This document shows, one piece after another, positions 30,427-39,786 of a stretch of DNA of 64,000 nt (position 1 is the first letter of the stretch; each line of letters begins with the position of its first letter). The stretch is taken from positions 620,001-684,000 of the forward strand of contig CP091730.1 of assembly GCA_022009915.1 (NCBI GenBank), read 5' to 3'. Below the pieces are notes generated by a model. The model was not told the DNA's origin, searched no databases, and saw only the letters and a list, made by a program, of their open reading frames with translations. This DNA is from Alistipes putredinis (GTDB taxonomy: Bacteria; Bacteroidota; Bacteroidia; Bacteroidales; Rikenellaceae). The position numbers and the translations under genes are program-made.

Positions 30427-31104
30427 TTAATCCTTCCCGGCCATGAAATGCACGACGGAGAGCCATGCGAGCGATGCCGAGAGCAGTGTGACGAGTACCA
30501 GTACGGGAAAGAATCCGCCGAAAGCACACGGCACGGGTGCGAGGAAAAAGATGCGCAGCAGCAATACCGACATGAAGATACCGACAATGCGGAATTTCCA
30601 GGTCGGTTCGAGTATCACCCACGCCCCGAACAGATAGGCTGCCACACCGGAAAGATACCATGGCATCGCCGTGCCGACGATATTCGCCACCAGTTCCACG
30701 GCCAGAATCGGTACGGAGCCGGCATAGAGAATCATAAGGTTTATTCCGAATACGGCCACGAGCGCCAGCAGTCCGAAGCAGAGCATCGTGCCCAATGTCA
30801 CGAGAGCCGGAATCGGAAGGTGAAGCGTGAGTTTCAGGCATTTGCGCTGCATCTCGGGCACGAATTGCACGACGGCGAGCAGAAGTCCGACTATCAGCGG
30901 CAGGTATTTCATCTGGTCTATGAACACGGCGTTGCGCGTCACCATCACTTCCCAGATATGTCCGGCTCCCGTGAAAGCGAGAGCCCTGTGCAGTTTCAGC
31001 ATGGCATAGCCCGCGAAAGCACACGAAATCACGGCGCTGATCAGAAGATACCAGCGGGTTTTAATCCATTCCTTATATAATATAGCTTTCCACATATGCG
31101 TCAT
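30427..31104 (-). CDS. ABC transporter permease, ABC-2 like
   Basis: 225 residues starting MTHMWKAILYKEWIKTRWYL. About six hydrophobic helices are visible (LISAVISCAFAGYAML, LPLIVGLLLAVVQFV, LVTLGTMLCFGLLALVAVFG, ILAVELVANIVGTAMPW, a helix near WVILEPTWKFRIVGIFMSVL and VLVLVTLLSASLAWLSVV). The start overlaps the ATPase stop as TGATG at 31102-31106. As printed, one extra T near 31131 joins it in frame to the ATPase; I treat the fusion as an artefact. It should form the membrane half of the exporter or importer. The substrate is unknown. Confidence 0.8.
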   Translation of the reverse strand: MTHMWKAILYKEWIKTRWYLLISAVISCAFAGYAMLKLHRALAFTGAGHIWEVMVTRNAVFIDQMKYLPLIVGLLLAVVQFVPEMQRKCLKLTLHLPIPALVTLGTMLCFGLLALVAVFGINLMILYAGSVPILAVELVANIVGTAMPWYLSGVAAYLFGAWVILEPTWKFRIVGIFMSVLLLRIFFLAPVPCAFGGFFPVLVLVTLLSASLAWLSVVHFMAGKD

Positions 31105-32001
31105 CAATATTTTCCAGTCAAACCGATAAAAGGCGTCTTCGAGGCTCAGAGCCTGTGCTTCCAAAGTTTCGCAGGCAATCCCCGCATGGGAGAGTTTTGT
31201 CCGTATCTGCTCGGGTGTGTCGAAGGAATACAGCTCGGCATGGCCTTTCAGTATCGACGGGTGGTAAATGCCGTCCCCGTCTGGAAGCGGAGTCCTGTCG
31301 GAGCAGGGGAACGTATAACGGCGGAATGTCCCGAGCAGTTCGTCGATGGGCATCTGTACGAGGATACGTCCGTAGTCCATGATGATGCAGTCGTCCACCA
31401 AACGTTCCATGTCCTGAATGATGTGCGAGGTGAGGAACACGGTCTTGCCTTCGGCTTTGGCGAATTCGCGGAGATATTCGACGAACAGTCTTCGGTAACC
31501 GGGATCGAGCCCCATTGAGAAATCGTCCAGCACCAGCAGGTCGGCGTTCTGTGCCAGAATCAGTCCCAGTGCTACCTGCGACCGTTGGCCGCACGACATG
31601 CGCGAGATGCGCTGCCCGGGAGCCACTTTCAACTTCTCCATCAGTCCGTAATAGGCATCCCTGTTCCATGCATGATAAAAAGCCGCATAGAACCGCTCGA
31701 TTTGTTCTATCGACATGAACTGGTATTGCACATGCCCTTCGATCAGCAGGCCGATGCGGCGACGCGTGAGTGGCCGCATCCGGCGGATGTTTTCTCCGAA
31801 GATACGACACTCGCCGCTGCGGGGTTCGAGATACCCGCTCAGAATGTTGATCGTTGTGGTCTTTCCCGTACCGTTCTTTCCCAACAGACCGAGGATACGG
31901 CCTTTGGGAACATCGAACGAGAGGTTTTCGTAAATTTTACGCCGTCCGTAGTAATGTGTCAGATTGCGGCATTCGATAACGGATTCCATATGCCTTGTCA
32001 T
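31104..32001 (-). CDS. ABC transporter ATP-binding protein (frameshifted at C-terminus)
   Basis: About 298 residues. The start MTRHMESVIECRNLTHYYGR overlaps the stop of the PepSY gene (TAATG at 31999-32003). Walker A is LLGKNGTGKTT, Q-loop region GLLIEGHVQYQFM, signature MSCGQRSQVAL, Walker B LLVLDDFSMGLDP (with Asp in place of the usual catalytic Glu) and H-loop FLTSHIIQD. The real C-terminus is probably EDAFIGLTGKY with TGA at 31104-31106, restored by removing one T from the TTTT at 31131. The variant signature and the DD Walker B are typical of ABC-2/YtrB-like ATPases. It pairs with the next gene. Confidence 0.88.
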
Positions 32002-32567
32002 TAGATAAGTAAGAATAACAGCGGAACGAGTATACCGGCAGCCAGTTCTATACCGCCTCGGCACCGCAGCCCCTTGGGGCCATTCACGATGACTAATCCT
32101 GTGAACGTGATGAGAATGAGCCCTCCGCCGAAAATGTCGGCGAAGGCGGTCCACCACGATCCCGGATTGTAGTGCAGTTTCGTCAGCGCGCTCCACACAG
32201 GACGCCGCGTCAGCCGTTCGACGACCGCCTCGCCGCTTTGCGTGTCGGCCACGAGCGACGAGCCGCCTTCGAGGAAGATTTTGAGCGTATGCCCGTCGGG
32301 AAAGTAGTGCTTCACGTACCTCTGCCCGACGCCGGCGCGTTCGAGCAGCGCCTCAGCGTCGGCACGCGTGAAACGCTCCTTCTGCGGAAGCGGAGCAGGG
32401 AGTGTCAGATGCGTTTGCGAAACCGAATAGTTCGGATTGAAAGTGTCGCGGTGGTTCATCGCAATGCCCGACAAGGCGTAGATGAGCACCATCCCCGCGA
32501 AGAAATACGAGAGGTCGCGGTGCAACACGCGGCACCAGCGTCGCAGCACGCTATTGTTCAATTTCAT
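32001..32567 (-). CDS. PepSY-associated transmembrane protein
   Basis: 188 residues, intact. An N-terminal cytosolic helix VLRRWCRVLHRDLSYFFAG leads to a transmembrane segment with LIYALSGIAMNHRDTFNP, the conserved His-containing motif of PepSY-associated helices. A periplasmic domain (RADAEALLERAGV, LKIFLEGGSSLVADTQSGEA, LHYNPGSWWTAFADIFGG) is followed by two further helices ending in LVPLLFLLI. Relatives are linked to siderophore or heme systems, some as ferric-chelate reductases. That link is family knowledge, and the role here is inferred. It overlaps the upstream lipoprotein stop region by 17 bases and is coupled to the ATPase. Confidence 0.8.
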   Translation of the reverse strand: MKLNNSVLRRWCRVLHRDLSYFFAGMVLIYALSGIAMNHRDTFNPNYSVSQTHLTLPAPLPQKERFTRADAEALLERAGVGQRYVKHYFPDGHTLKIFLEGGSSLVADTQSGEAVVERLTRRPVWSALTKLHYNPGSWWTAFADIFGGGLILITFTGLVIVNGPKGLRCRGGIELAAGILVPLLFLLI

Positions 32568-33148
32568 ACGAGGTCGCCGTCACGTAGTAAAACGAAAGGA
32601 AGTCCTTGCCCTCGGCGGTCTTGCGGGCGGCAATCTTCGCTCGAAAGTCGGCGATACGTTCCGCGACGGTATTGGCCGTCTCCTGCCGTGCGGCCTTCTC
32701 GGCATCGCAGCCGGCTTCGGTCGTGCCGTGCCGTTCGCCGGTCTGCGCCTTCGCCTGCGCTTCCCATGCCATGAGGTAGGCCTCGTCCACGCGCTGCTCG
32801 TCGAGCGTACCCGTGACGCGCACGATGCGGTTCACGCACTGCGGATCGAAGCTGCCCAGCTCGCCGCTTTCGACGCGAATGATCTGCGTATCGTCACTGC
32901 CCATGAGGAATATCTTGCGCGCGCCGTGCTTGCACGTATGGGTACAGACGCCCTCGATCGTGACGGTCTTACCGGCGAGCGAGTCGGCCGAGGCCAGCAG
33001 TTCGTCTATTTCCAGCACGTCCGCCTGTTCCGTCGGGACGCTCTGTCCGGTCGCAGCCTTTTTCGATGAGTTGCCGCTGCAAGCGGCAAACAGAAAGCGC
33101 CCCGCACACCGCGGCTGCGCAAATCGAATGTAAAATGTAGCGTTTCAT
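32551..33148 (-). CDS. OB-fold-like lipoprotein with CxHxCKHG motif (frameshifted)
   Basis: About 199 residues. The signal peptide MKRYILHSICAAAVCGAL continues LFAACSGNSS after one frame change near 33090, giving a lipobox. The mature domain reads DELLASADSLAGKTVTIEGV, then CTHTCKHGARKIFLMGSDD, IIRVESGELGSFDPQCVNRI and VRVTGTL: a small OB-fold-like barrel carrying a Cys-His-Cys-His cluster that could bind a metal or heme. The C-terminal third is charged and Ala-rich. It is the first gene of the minus-strand arm of the divergent locus. I do not recognise a named family. Confidence 0.65.
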
Positions 33149-33303
33149 TCCGTTTATATATTTGAATCGAAGTATCGGTTCGAATTGATTCGAAACCTTA
33201 AATTTTTCGCGAACAAAAAGTAGACCTTCCGGTTCGATTTTTCAATCGCTAAAAATGCCGTATCATACACTGAGAATTCCTAAAATTTAGGTATTGACGC
33301 GCC
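33149..33303. promoter_or_regulatory. Divergent control region with two palindromes
   Basis: It lies between the OB-fold lipoprotein (minus) and the TonB receptor (plus). Two perfect inverted repeats are seen: TTCGAAT-TG-ATTCGAA at 33179-33194 and CCTAAA-A-TTTAGG at 33279-33291. A TATATTTG -7-like box lies on the plus strand at 33157-33164. The arrangement suggests a shared operator for the two arms. Confidence 0.5.
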
Positions 33304-36142
33304 ATGTGGAAATATATTCCTTTGTCACGTCGTAAAAAAACATTACTCAGTAATCCATCGTGAGGTCTTTTTACTCTTTATAATATTATATTTATCTTTT
33401 CAATCGCGCAGACCGTTCGGGCTCAAACCGATGTTACCATTAAAGTAATCGACAGTCTCGATTCATCGCCCATTGCATATGTCGCCTGCTCCATGACCTC
33501 TGTCCAGCATACCGACAAGGTCTATCGGCAGGTGTCATCCGCAGACGGAATCTGCACGTTTGCCAATATCCGGACAGGTGATTACCTACTGGAAATCGTA
33601 AATATAGGTCAAAGCAGAACATGCCGGATCAAAGTCACGGAGACGCCCCGGCAATATTTCAGAATCGCAATGCAGTTCGATGCCATCGGAATCGAGGAGG
33701 TCACCATTACGGCCAAGGCGGGCAACGGCATCACCTCGTCGTCGGTAATCGGACAGGATGCAATCCAGCATATTCAACCTTCGAGTTTCGCCGACCTTCT
33801 GGAACTGCTTCCCGGCGGTATGGCACATGATCCCTCTTTTAAGGCTGCACAAACCATACGGCTTCGCGAAGCCGATCCGATTTCTTCCTATTCGACATCA
33901 TCGTTGGGTACTCAATTTTTGATAGACGGCATACCGATAAATATGGATGCGAACTTGCAGGCATCGCCTGTCTCTTCGACATACGGGTCGTCGTTCGTCG
34001 GAGCCGGTGTCGATATGCGTTCGATATCGACCGATAACATAAAATCGGTGGAAATAGTACGCGGCATTCCTTCCGTCGAGTATGGAGACCTTACGAGCGG
34101 ACTCGTCAAAATCGAGCGCAAGCAGGGCGGCAAAGAGTTCGAGGCACGCTTCAAAGCCGACATGAGCAGTTATCTCCTGTCGATTGGCAAAGGTTTCGAA
34201 TGGTCGCGCAATAAGGATAGAAGATGGACGTTCAATGCCGACCTGAGTTATCTGGATACGCACAACGACCCGAGAAACACGCGCCAGAACTACAAGCGTC
34301 TGACCGGCAGCGTGCGTGCGGGTTATCACGGCCGATTCTCCGAGGCGTTACGCTATTCGGTCGGCATGAGTGCCGACTACACGGGCAGTTTCGACAACGA
34401 GAAGTCGGATCGAGACCTCGACAATGGGACTGGCGGTCCTATCGAACGATACAAGTCTTTGTACAACAAGTTTGTTACAAAGGTAGACGGGCGCCTGTAC
34501 AGCATGCGCGAGACATCGTTTTTCCGTTCGTTGAACCTTGCGGTATCATATACAGGAGAACTCGACAAAATCGAACGTTGGAAATTGGTCGAATTGGGTA
34601 TGGACACTCCGGTATGTACGGCACAGCAGGAGGGTGAGCACGATGCGACGATTGTCCCGTTTTCATACGATAGCGAACTTACGATTGACGGAAGGCCTAC
34701 GTATATCTACGCCAATGCCGTTGCCAATTTCTCCAAATCGTCAAAGCGTGCCGATATCGGATTCAAAGCAGGCTCGACATGGAATTATACCGGAAATAGA
34801 GGCAAGGGGACCATTTTTCGATCTGACACGCCCATTCAGTGCGGACATGAACGTCAGACCCCGGAACTTTGCCGACATTCCGGCGATTAACCAGTTTCAT
34901 CTCTTTGCGGAGAACAACAACGTTTTCCGTTTTGGGAATTTTGTTATAAAGACAATGGTCGGAATCCGCACGATGACGCTCGCCGGGCTCGACAGACGCT
35001 ACCGGCTCAGCGGAAAATGGAAATTCGATCCGCGTATAAATATGCGTGTGGAGATTCCAAAAATCAATGTCGGCGGCCGCCCGCTCTACATTGCCTTGTC
35101 CGGCGGCTGGGGCTCGCACACCAAGTTCCCGACTGTCGAGCATCTCTATCCCGATGCAATGTGGTATGATATAGTCCAGCTCAACTACTGGCCGGCAAAT
35201 CCTGCAATGCGCCGTGTGAACATGGCGGTTTTCCGCATCGACCGCACCAACTACGGCCTCGATGCCGCCCGCAACTATAAAGCCGAAGCTTCGGTGGAAG
35301 CCCGGTGGGGAGACTGGTCTTTGGACGTAACGCTCTTCCGGGAGGACATGCGTTCGGGATTCCGCAGCAGCAACACTCCGGTGCGCTATATCTACAAGGA
35401 TTACGACGAGACGGCAATCATCGGCTCGACACTCGGAGGACAGCCTCCGCAGCTGTCGAACATCCCTTATGTCGCCGACACCCTGCTTACTACATACGGG
35501 TTCTACACGAACGGCAGCCGCACGCTGAAAAAAGGCGTGGAATTTACACTGGTCTCTCCGCGCATAAGGGCGATCCGCACACGAATCAGTGTAAGCGGGG
35601 CGTATTTCAACACGGTCTACCAGAACAGCCAGCCGGAGTATTACCGGCCATCCTCCTCTGTGGGCGGAAAGGCTTATCCGTATATCGGCTATTACGAGGA
35701 TATCGACAATTATCTGCGCGAGAGGTTCAACACCAATCTTTCGACAGATACGCAGGTGCCGCGTTTCGGGTTGATTCTCTCGACATCGTTTCAATTTCTG
35801 TGGTTTTCCGGGTCGCAGTCGCAGTGGCGGAATCCCGAACCGATAGAGTATATCGACAAGAATCTCGAACGGCATCCGTTCACAGATGCGAGTCGGGACA
35901 ACGGAGTTCTAAACCAGCTCGTGCGCTCCTATAACTCCGTTTCGTACAGATACACGCGGATACCGTTCCAATTATGTGTAAATCTGAAAGTTTCCAAGAA
36001 ATTTTCCAAGGACCGCATAACGGTGGCCCTGTTCGCCAATAAGATATTCGATGTTTCCCCCTCCTATCTCTCTCCGCTCGGAGTCAAGGTCCGTCGTGAG
36101 GTCTCGCCCTATTTCGGCATGGAGCTAAATCTGAAATTATGA
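33304..36142 (+). CDS. TonB-dependent receptor of the divergent locus (frameshifted)
   Basis: About 945 residues. The mature N-terminus is a carboxypeptidase-regulatory-like domain (AQTDVTIKVIDSLDSSPIAY, GICTFANIRTGDYLLEIVN). The plug follows (VTITAKAGNGITSSSVIGQD, LLELLPGGMAHDP, GTQFLIDGIPINMD, VEIVRGIPSVEYGDLTSG), then a large barrel ending VSPYFGMELNLKL. The start is uncertain. The ATG at 33304 is in frame with the mature protein but a TGA intervenes; two small indels near 33340 and 33395 would give a signal peptide ending FSIAQTVRAQ. Another frame break lies near 34820. The ligand is unknown. Genes in both arms suggest a metal or metallophore. Confidence 0.85.
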
Positions 36143-36540
36143 AAACGATATATTCAATGCTTCTTCTGACGGCGATACTTTTCCTGACATCATGCGAGGT
36201 GGACGGCGGTGAAAATATCTATTCGGAGGTGGATTTCTCGGTCTGCCTGCCGGACAGCGCCCAGATAGCGATACTCCGAATCGACTATACGCTCGAAGGA
36301 ACTTTCCTCCGCAACATCAATACCCGCCACGAGTACACTCTGCCGGCCTTTATAAACAACCGCTGCCATATAAGGCTCCGAAAGGGAATCTATGTGCTCT
36401 CGTTCGACGGCACCGCTACGCTTGCCGACGGTACGGTGCGGCGTGTCCGTTTTGCCGGACATTCGGTCAATCGCGATGCCTTGTCGCTTACCGGCGATTA
36501 TGAAACGATATTGTTGAATCTTGCCTACCTGCCACAATGA
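36139..36540 (+). CDS. Small lipoprotein of the divergent locus
   Basis: 133 residues, intact. MKTIYSMLLLTAILFLTSC is a signal peptide with lipobox LTSC (Cys19). The rest is a predicted all-beta domain (VDFSVCLPDSAQIAILRIDY, YTLPAFINNRCHIRLRKGIY, ATLADGTVRRVRFAGHSV). Both ends overlap neighbours by ATGA junctions (receptor upstream at 36139-36142, barrel downstream at 36537-36540), so the three genes are tightly coupled. I do not recognise a family. A periplasmic or surface partner of the receptor is inferred. Confidence 0.75.
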   Translation: MKTIYSMLLLTAILFLTSCEVDGGENIYSEVDFSVCLPDSAQIAILRIDYTLEGTFLRNINTRHEYTLPAFINNRCHIRLRKGIYVLSFDGTATLADGTVRRVRFAGHSVNRDALSLTGDYETILLNLAYLPQ

Positions 36541-38102
36541 GACATTTAGCGATATCGATGCTCCTGCTCCTGACAAGCCTGCAAATATGGGCCCGGACCG
36601 ATACGGTCTCTACCGATATCAACCGAAGCACTGCGGAACGGTTGGGCGAAAGGGCGGCGTTGCTTGCCCGACACTACGGACAGATTACCTCGAACCGTTA
36701 TTTCCAGTACGAGACATCGTTAAGTACCGTTACCGCAGGCTGGAAGTCCCGATACGAAAAAAATGCCGTTGCCGTATGGCAGGGCGACCGAGCCTCGACA
36801 GGTCTGTTTTCCGCCGACTCCTATCTCCGTTTCGGAGGCAAGTCGGTCGCGTTCATCGGTGCCGAATATGAAAACGGGATTCTCGACAACGTGGACTGGA
36901 ATTCCACAGCCGACTACGAACTGCTCTACCCGTATGTTCTTATCGGTTCTGCAAAGGGCAAGGTGCATCATGAACTATACTCATTCTCGGGCGGCTGTGC
37001 AGGCCGATTCGGAAAGTGGGTGTACGGAGTGAGCGGCGGTTACAGAGCCTTGCACGAATATCGGCGCATCGACCCTCGCCCGCGCAGCAAGGTCAATGAT
37101 TTGAAGATAGAGGCATCGCTCAGCCGAATGATAGGACGGCATTATGCGCTCGGCACGGCGGCGGACATCCGGATTTACAAACAGATGATGGACGTAAGCT
37201 ATTTCAACGAAGCGGGCGCCTTTACCCCGCAGTACCACTACATCGGACTCGGACAGACCTTCGGACGTTTCGACGGAACGACCTATACGGAGACGCGGCA
37301 CAAGGGATTCGGCTACGGATTCCGGCTGTCGCTCGTCCCGACCGGAAGAGACGGTTTTCTTGCTACTCTCGCCTACTCCCGACTGAAAATGAATCGGCAG
37401 CTTCACGAGATCAACGAAGCTCCGATTACCGTGCTTTGGACTGACCGTTGCGAAGCGGGTCTGGCCTACAATGCTAAAAGCGATGCGTGGAATTATACGC
37501 TGTCGCTGGGCGGGATTTACGAGAGACGGCAGGGTGAGGAAGCGGTAATAGACAACGGGCTTATGGGAGAGTTCAAGATATTGGACAGACACACCATGTA
37601 TGACCGCCACAGATATTGCGCGACGTTGAATGCCGTTGCCGAGTGGCATCACGACCGTCATTGCGTAACGGTAGCGTCAGAGGTGCAGGTCGAATCGGAT
37701 AAAGAGAAATACCGCGATCCGGCAAGTGTAATTTCACACACTTCGCTGCGTGCAGGAGTTCAAGTCGGATACCGGAGATTATCCGGACCGTGGCTTTTCT
37801 CGGCTGCCGTTTCGGGGGATTACCGCACCTGTCCTGCAAACCTGTTTTCAATCCCGTCATCGGTCATGCCGGAGTTGTCGGACTATCTGTCGTATACACG
37901 GTTTCGGACCATAGACGACTGTTTCGTATTGCAGCCCCGATTGTCGGTGCAGCGCCGATTACAACGGGCAGGAGCCGTCTTTATGTCGTTGCTGTACCGG
38001 CAGCTGTTCCACTCTTACGGATTATCGCTTGCCGCAGAGATTTCTCTCGGATACAGATTTTTGAAATATATATACAATCCAATAATAACAAAAGTATTAT
38101 GA
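36537..38102 (+). CDS. DUF6850-like outer membrane beta-barrel
   Basis: About 510-521 residues. The signal peptide is MRHLAISMLLLLTSLQIWA. The body alternates aromatic and polar strands (FQYETSLSTVTAGWKSRYEK, SYLRFGGKSVAFIGAEYENG, YALGTAADIRIYKQMMDVSY, YGFRLSLVPTGRDGFLATLA) and ends AEISLGYRF. It matches the remembered DUF6850 barrel family. As printed the frame runs 12 residues past the Phe; removing one T from the run at 38057-38061 would give a stop just after the C-terminal Phe, the standard barrel end. It sits between a small lipoprotein and a DUF4876/BACON lipoprotein. Confidence 0.78.
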   Translation: MRHLAISMLLLLTSLQIWARTDTVSTDINRSTAERLGERAALLARHYGQITSNRYFQYETSLSTVTAGWKSRYEKNAVAVWQGDRASTGLFSADSYLRFGGKSVAFIGAEYENGILDNVDWNSTADYELLYPYVLIGSAKGKVHHELYSFSGGCAGRFGKWVYGVSGGYRALHEYRRIDPRPRSKVNDLKIEASLSRMIGRHYALGTAADIRIYKQMMDVSYFNEAGAFTPQYHYIGLGQTFGRFDGTTYTETRHKGFGYGFRLSLVPTGRDGFLATLAYSRLKMNRQLHEINEAPITVLWTDRCEAGLAYNAKSDAWNYTLSLGGIYERRQGEEAVIDNGLMGEFKILDRHTMYDRHRYCATLNAVAEWHHDRHCVTVASEVQVESDKEKYRDPASVISHTSLRAGVQVGYRRLSGPWLFSAAVSGDYRTCPANLFSIPSSVMPELSDYLSYTRFRTIDDCFVLQPRLSVQRRLQRAGAVFMSLLYRQLFHSYGLSLAAEISLGYRFLKYIYNPIITKVL

Positions 38103-39650
38103 TGAAGACAAACAACTTTTTTTCAATCACTTCGGAGCGCAGTGCTCCTGGTGATGGCAGCCGGAACGATTGCAGGCTGCTCCAATGATGATGCTCCGGA
38201 TTTCCTGACCATCGAGACACTCAGCCAAAGCGGCGGCAAGGATTTCACCCTGCCGCTCGAAGGAGGCGAGCAGACAATCGCCTTTAAGGCATCGGGAAAC
38301 TGGACGGTTACGACCGACAACCAAGACTGGTATACGGTAGCTCCCGCAAACGGCAAGGGAGACGCTACGATAACCATTACCGCCGAGCCGTTCGACGCAT
38401 ACAGCGCTCCGTCATTCTCGCGTATTGCACAGATTACGATTGCCTGCGGCTCGCTGTCGGAGCAATTATCCGTAATGCAGTCCGACCCGTCCGCTTCCGA
38501 AGATCCGGTGTCGTCTACAATTAAATCGCGCGCCCGCGGAGGTGAAATGACAGTCGAAATACCGGTAGCATTGGCATATTCGGTCGTCGTCGATGACACT
38601 TGGCTCACAGCCTCGGCGGATGCAGGTGTGCTGACTTTGAATCTGACTCAAAACACCGGCTCCGAGGACAGAAAAACGGTCGTTAAAGTGATGTCCGGCA
38701 ACGGTGAAAACGAGATTGCGAGTGTCGGTATCACACAAAGCTGGCGCAATGTCGAGCCGGGCGAACTGCTTATAGAGGAGATTTACTTCACAGGAACGCC
38801 GCTTCCTTCCACCGGTAAGACCAACACGAAGAACAAAGACCAGTATTTCCTGATTACCAACAATACGGACGAGCTGCTTTATGCGGACGGACTGCTGATC
38901 ATCGAGTCCAAGAACCCTAATGCTGGATCTACATGGAAGGAGTTCAAAGAGCCTATTATCGACGAATACTGCGAGGCCGGCGTGGTGATGTGCATCCCGG
39001 GATCCGGCACCGACAATCCGCTCGAACCCGGAGAGTCGCTCGTCATTGCCTCCAACGGTCTCAACTACAAAGAGGGATACACGGGAACATCCGGCACGAC
39101 CGTCGAGATGAATCCCAACGGACTCGATCTTTCGAAGGCGGATTACGAATGGTACACCAAATCGACCAACAGCACCATCGACATCGATATTCCGGAAGTA
39201 CCGAATATAGATATATGGTTTAGTTATACGCTTTCTATTCTGGTGCTTCATGACCGCGGTTTCCAAAGCTACGCCATTGCCATGCCGCCTGCTACGATGA
39301 CAATGGAAAAGTTCCTCGAAGATTATAACTGGGCGGGTGCTGAATATATCAACCATACGCTTGCCGGCGATTTCGAACAGACCCTGTCTCTGGCCTACAA
39401 AGTCCCCAACAAATGGATTATCGATGCCGTGATGTGCACCGTGCCGAGTGTAAACCAGACACGCCAGTTCTCGACGACACTCGATGCCGGCTGGACGTAT
39501 GCTTCTCCGCAGAATATAGACATGGACGCTCAGAGGTACGGTTATAGCGTACAGCGCAAACGCGATGCGGAAACCGGCAAATTAATCGATACGAACAACT
39601 CCACTAACGATTTCATTCCGAACGCCACTCCGAGCCTCCGCGGAAAATAG
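38099..39650 (+). CDS. BACON + DUF4876-like lipoprotein (frameshifted at N-terminus)
   Basis: About 517 residues. The start MMKTNNFFQSLRSAVLLVM at 38099 needs one T removed from the seven-T run near 38120. The lipobox is AGTIAGCSNDD. A BACON-type Ig domain follows (FTLPLEGGEQTIAFKASGNW, TITAEPFDAYSAPSFSR), then a second such repeat. The DUF4876-like part starts GELLIEEIYFTGTPLPSTGK and includes DQYFLITNNTDELLYADGLL, MCIPGSGTDNPLEPGESLVI and LHDRGFQSYAIAMPP. It is probably surface exposed. It is the last gene of the plus-strand arm and is followed by a strong terminator. The ligand is unknown. Confidence 0.8.
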
Positions 39651-39710
39651 ACAATCGGACTTTTTGCAGCGCCCTCCAACCGTGCGCATCAAATAAAAAA
39701 ACGAGAAAAA

Positions 39711-39754
39711 GCGATGTTGCAAACCGGCGGTTTGCAACATCGCTTCCTTTTTGG
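39711..39754 (+). terminator. Terminator between convergent genes
   Basis: A 15-bp perfect stem GCGATGTTGCAAACC with a 3-base loop, preceded by A-rich and followed by T-rich sequence. It can act for the BACON gene and for the convergent LRR gene. Confidence 0.88.
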
Positions 39755-39786
39755 GCCGCGGAAATGCGGCCGCACTCATGCCGGTT

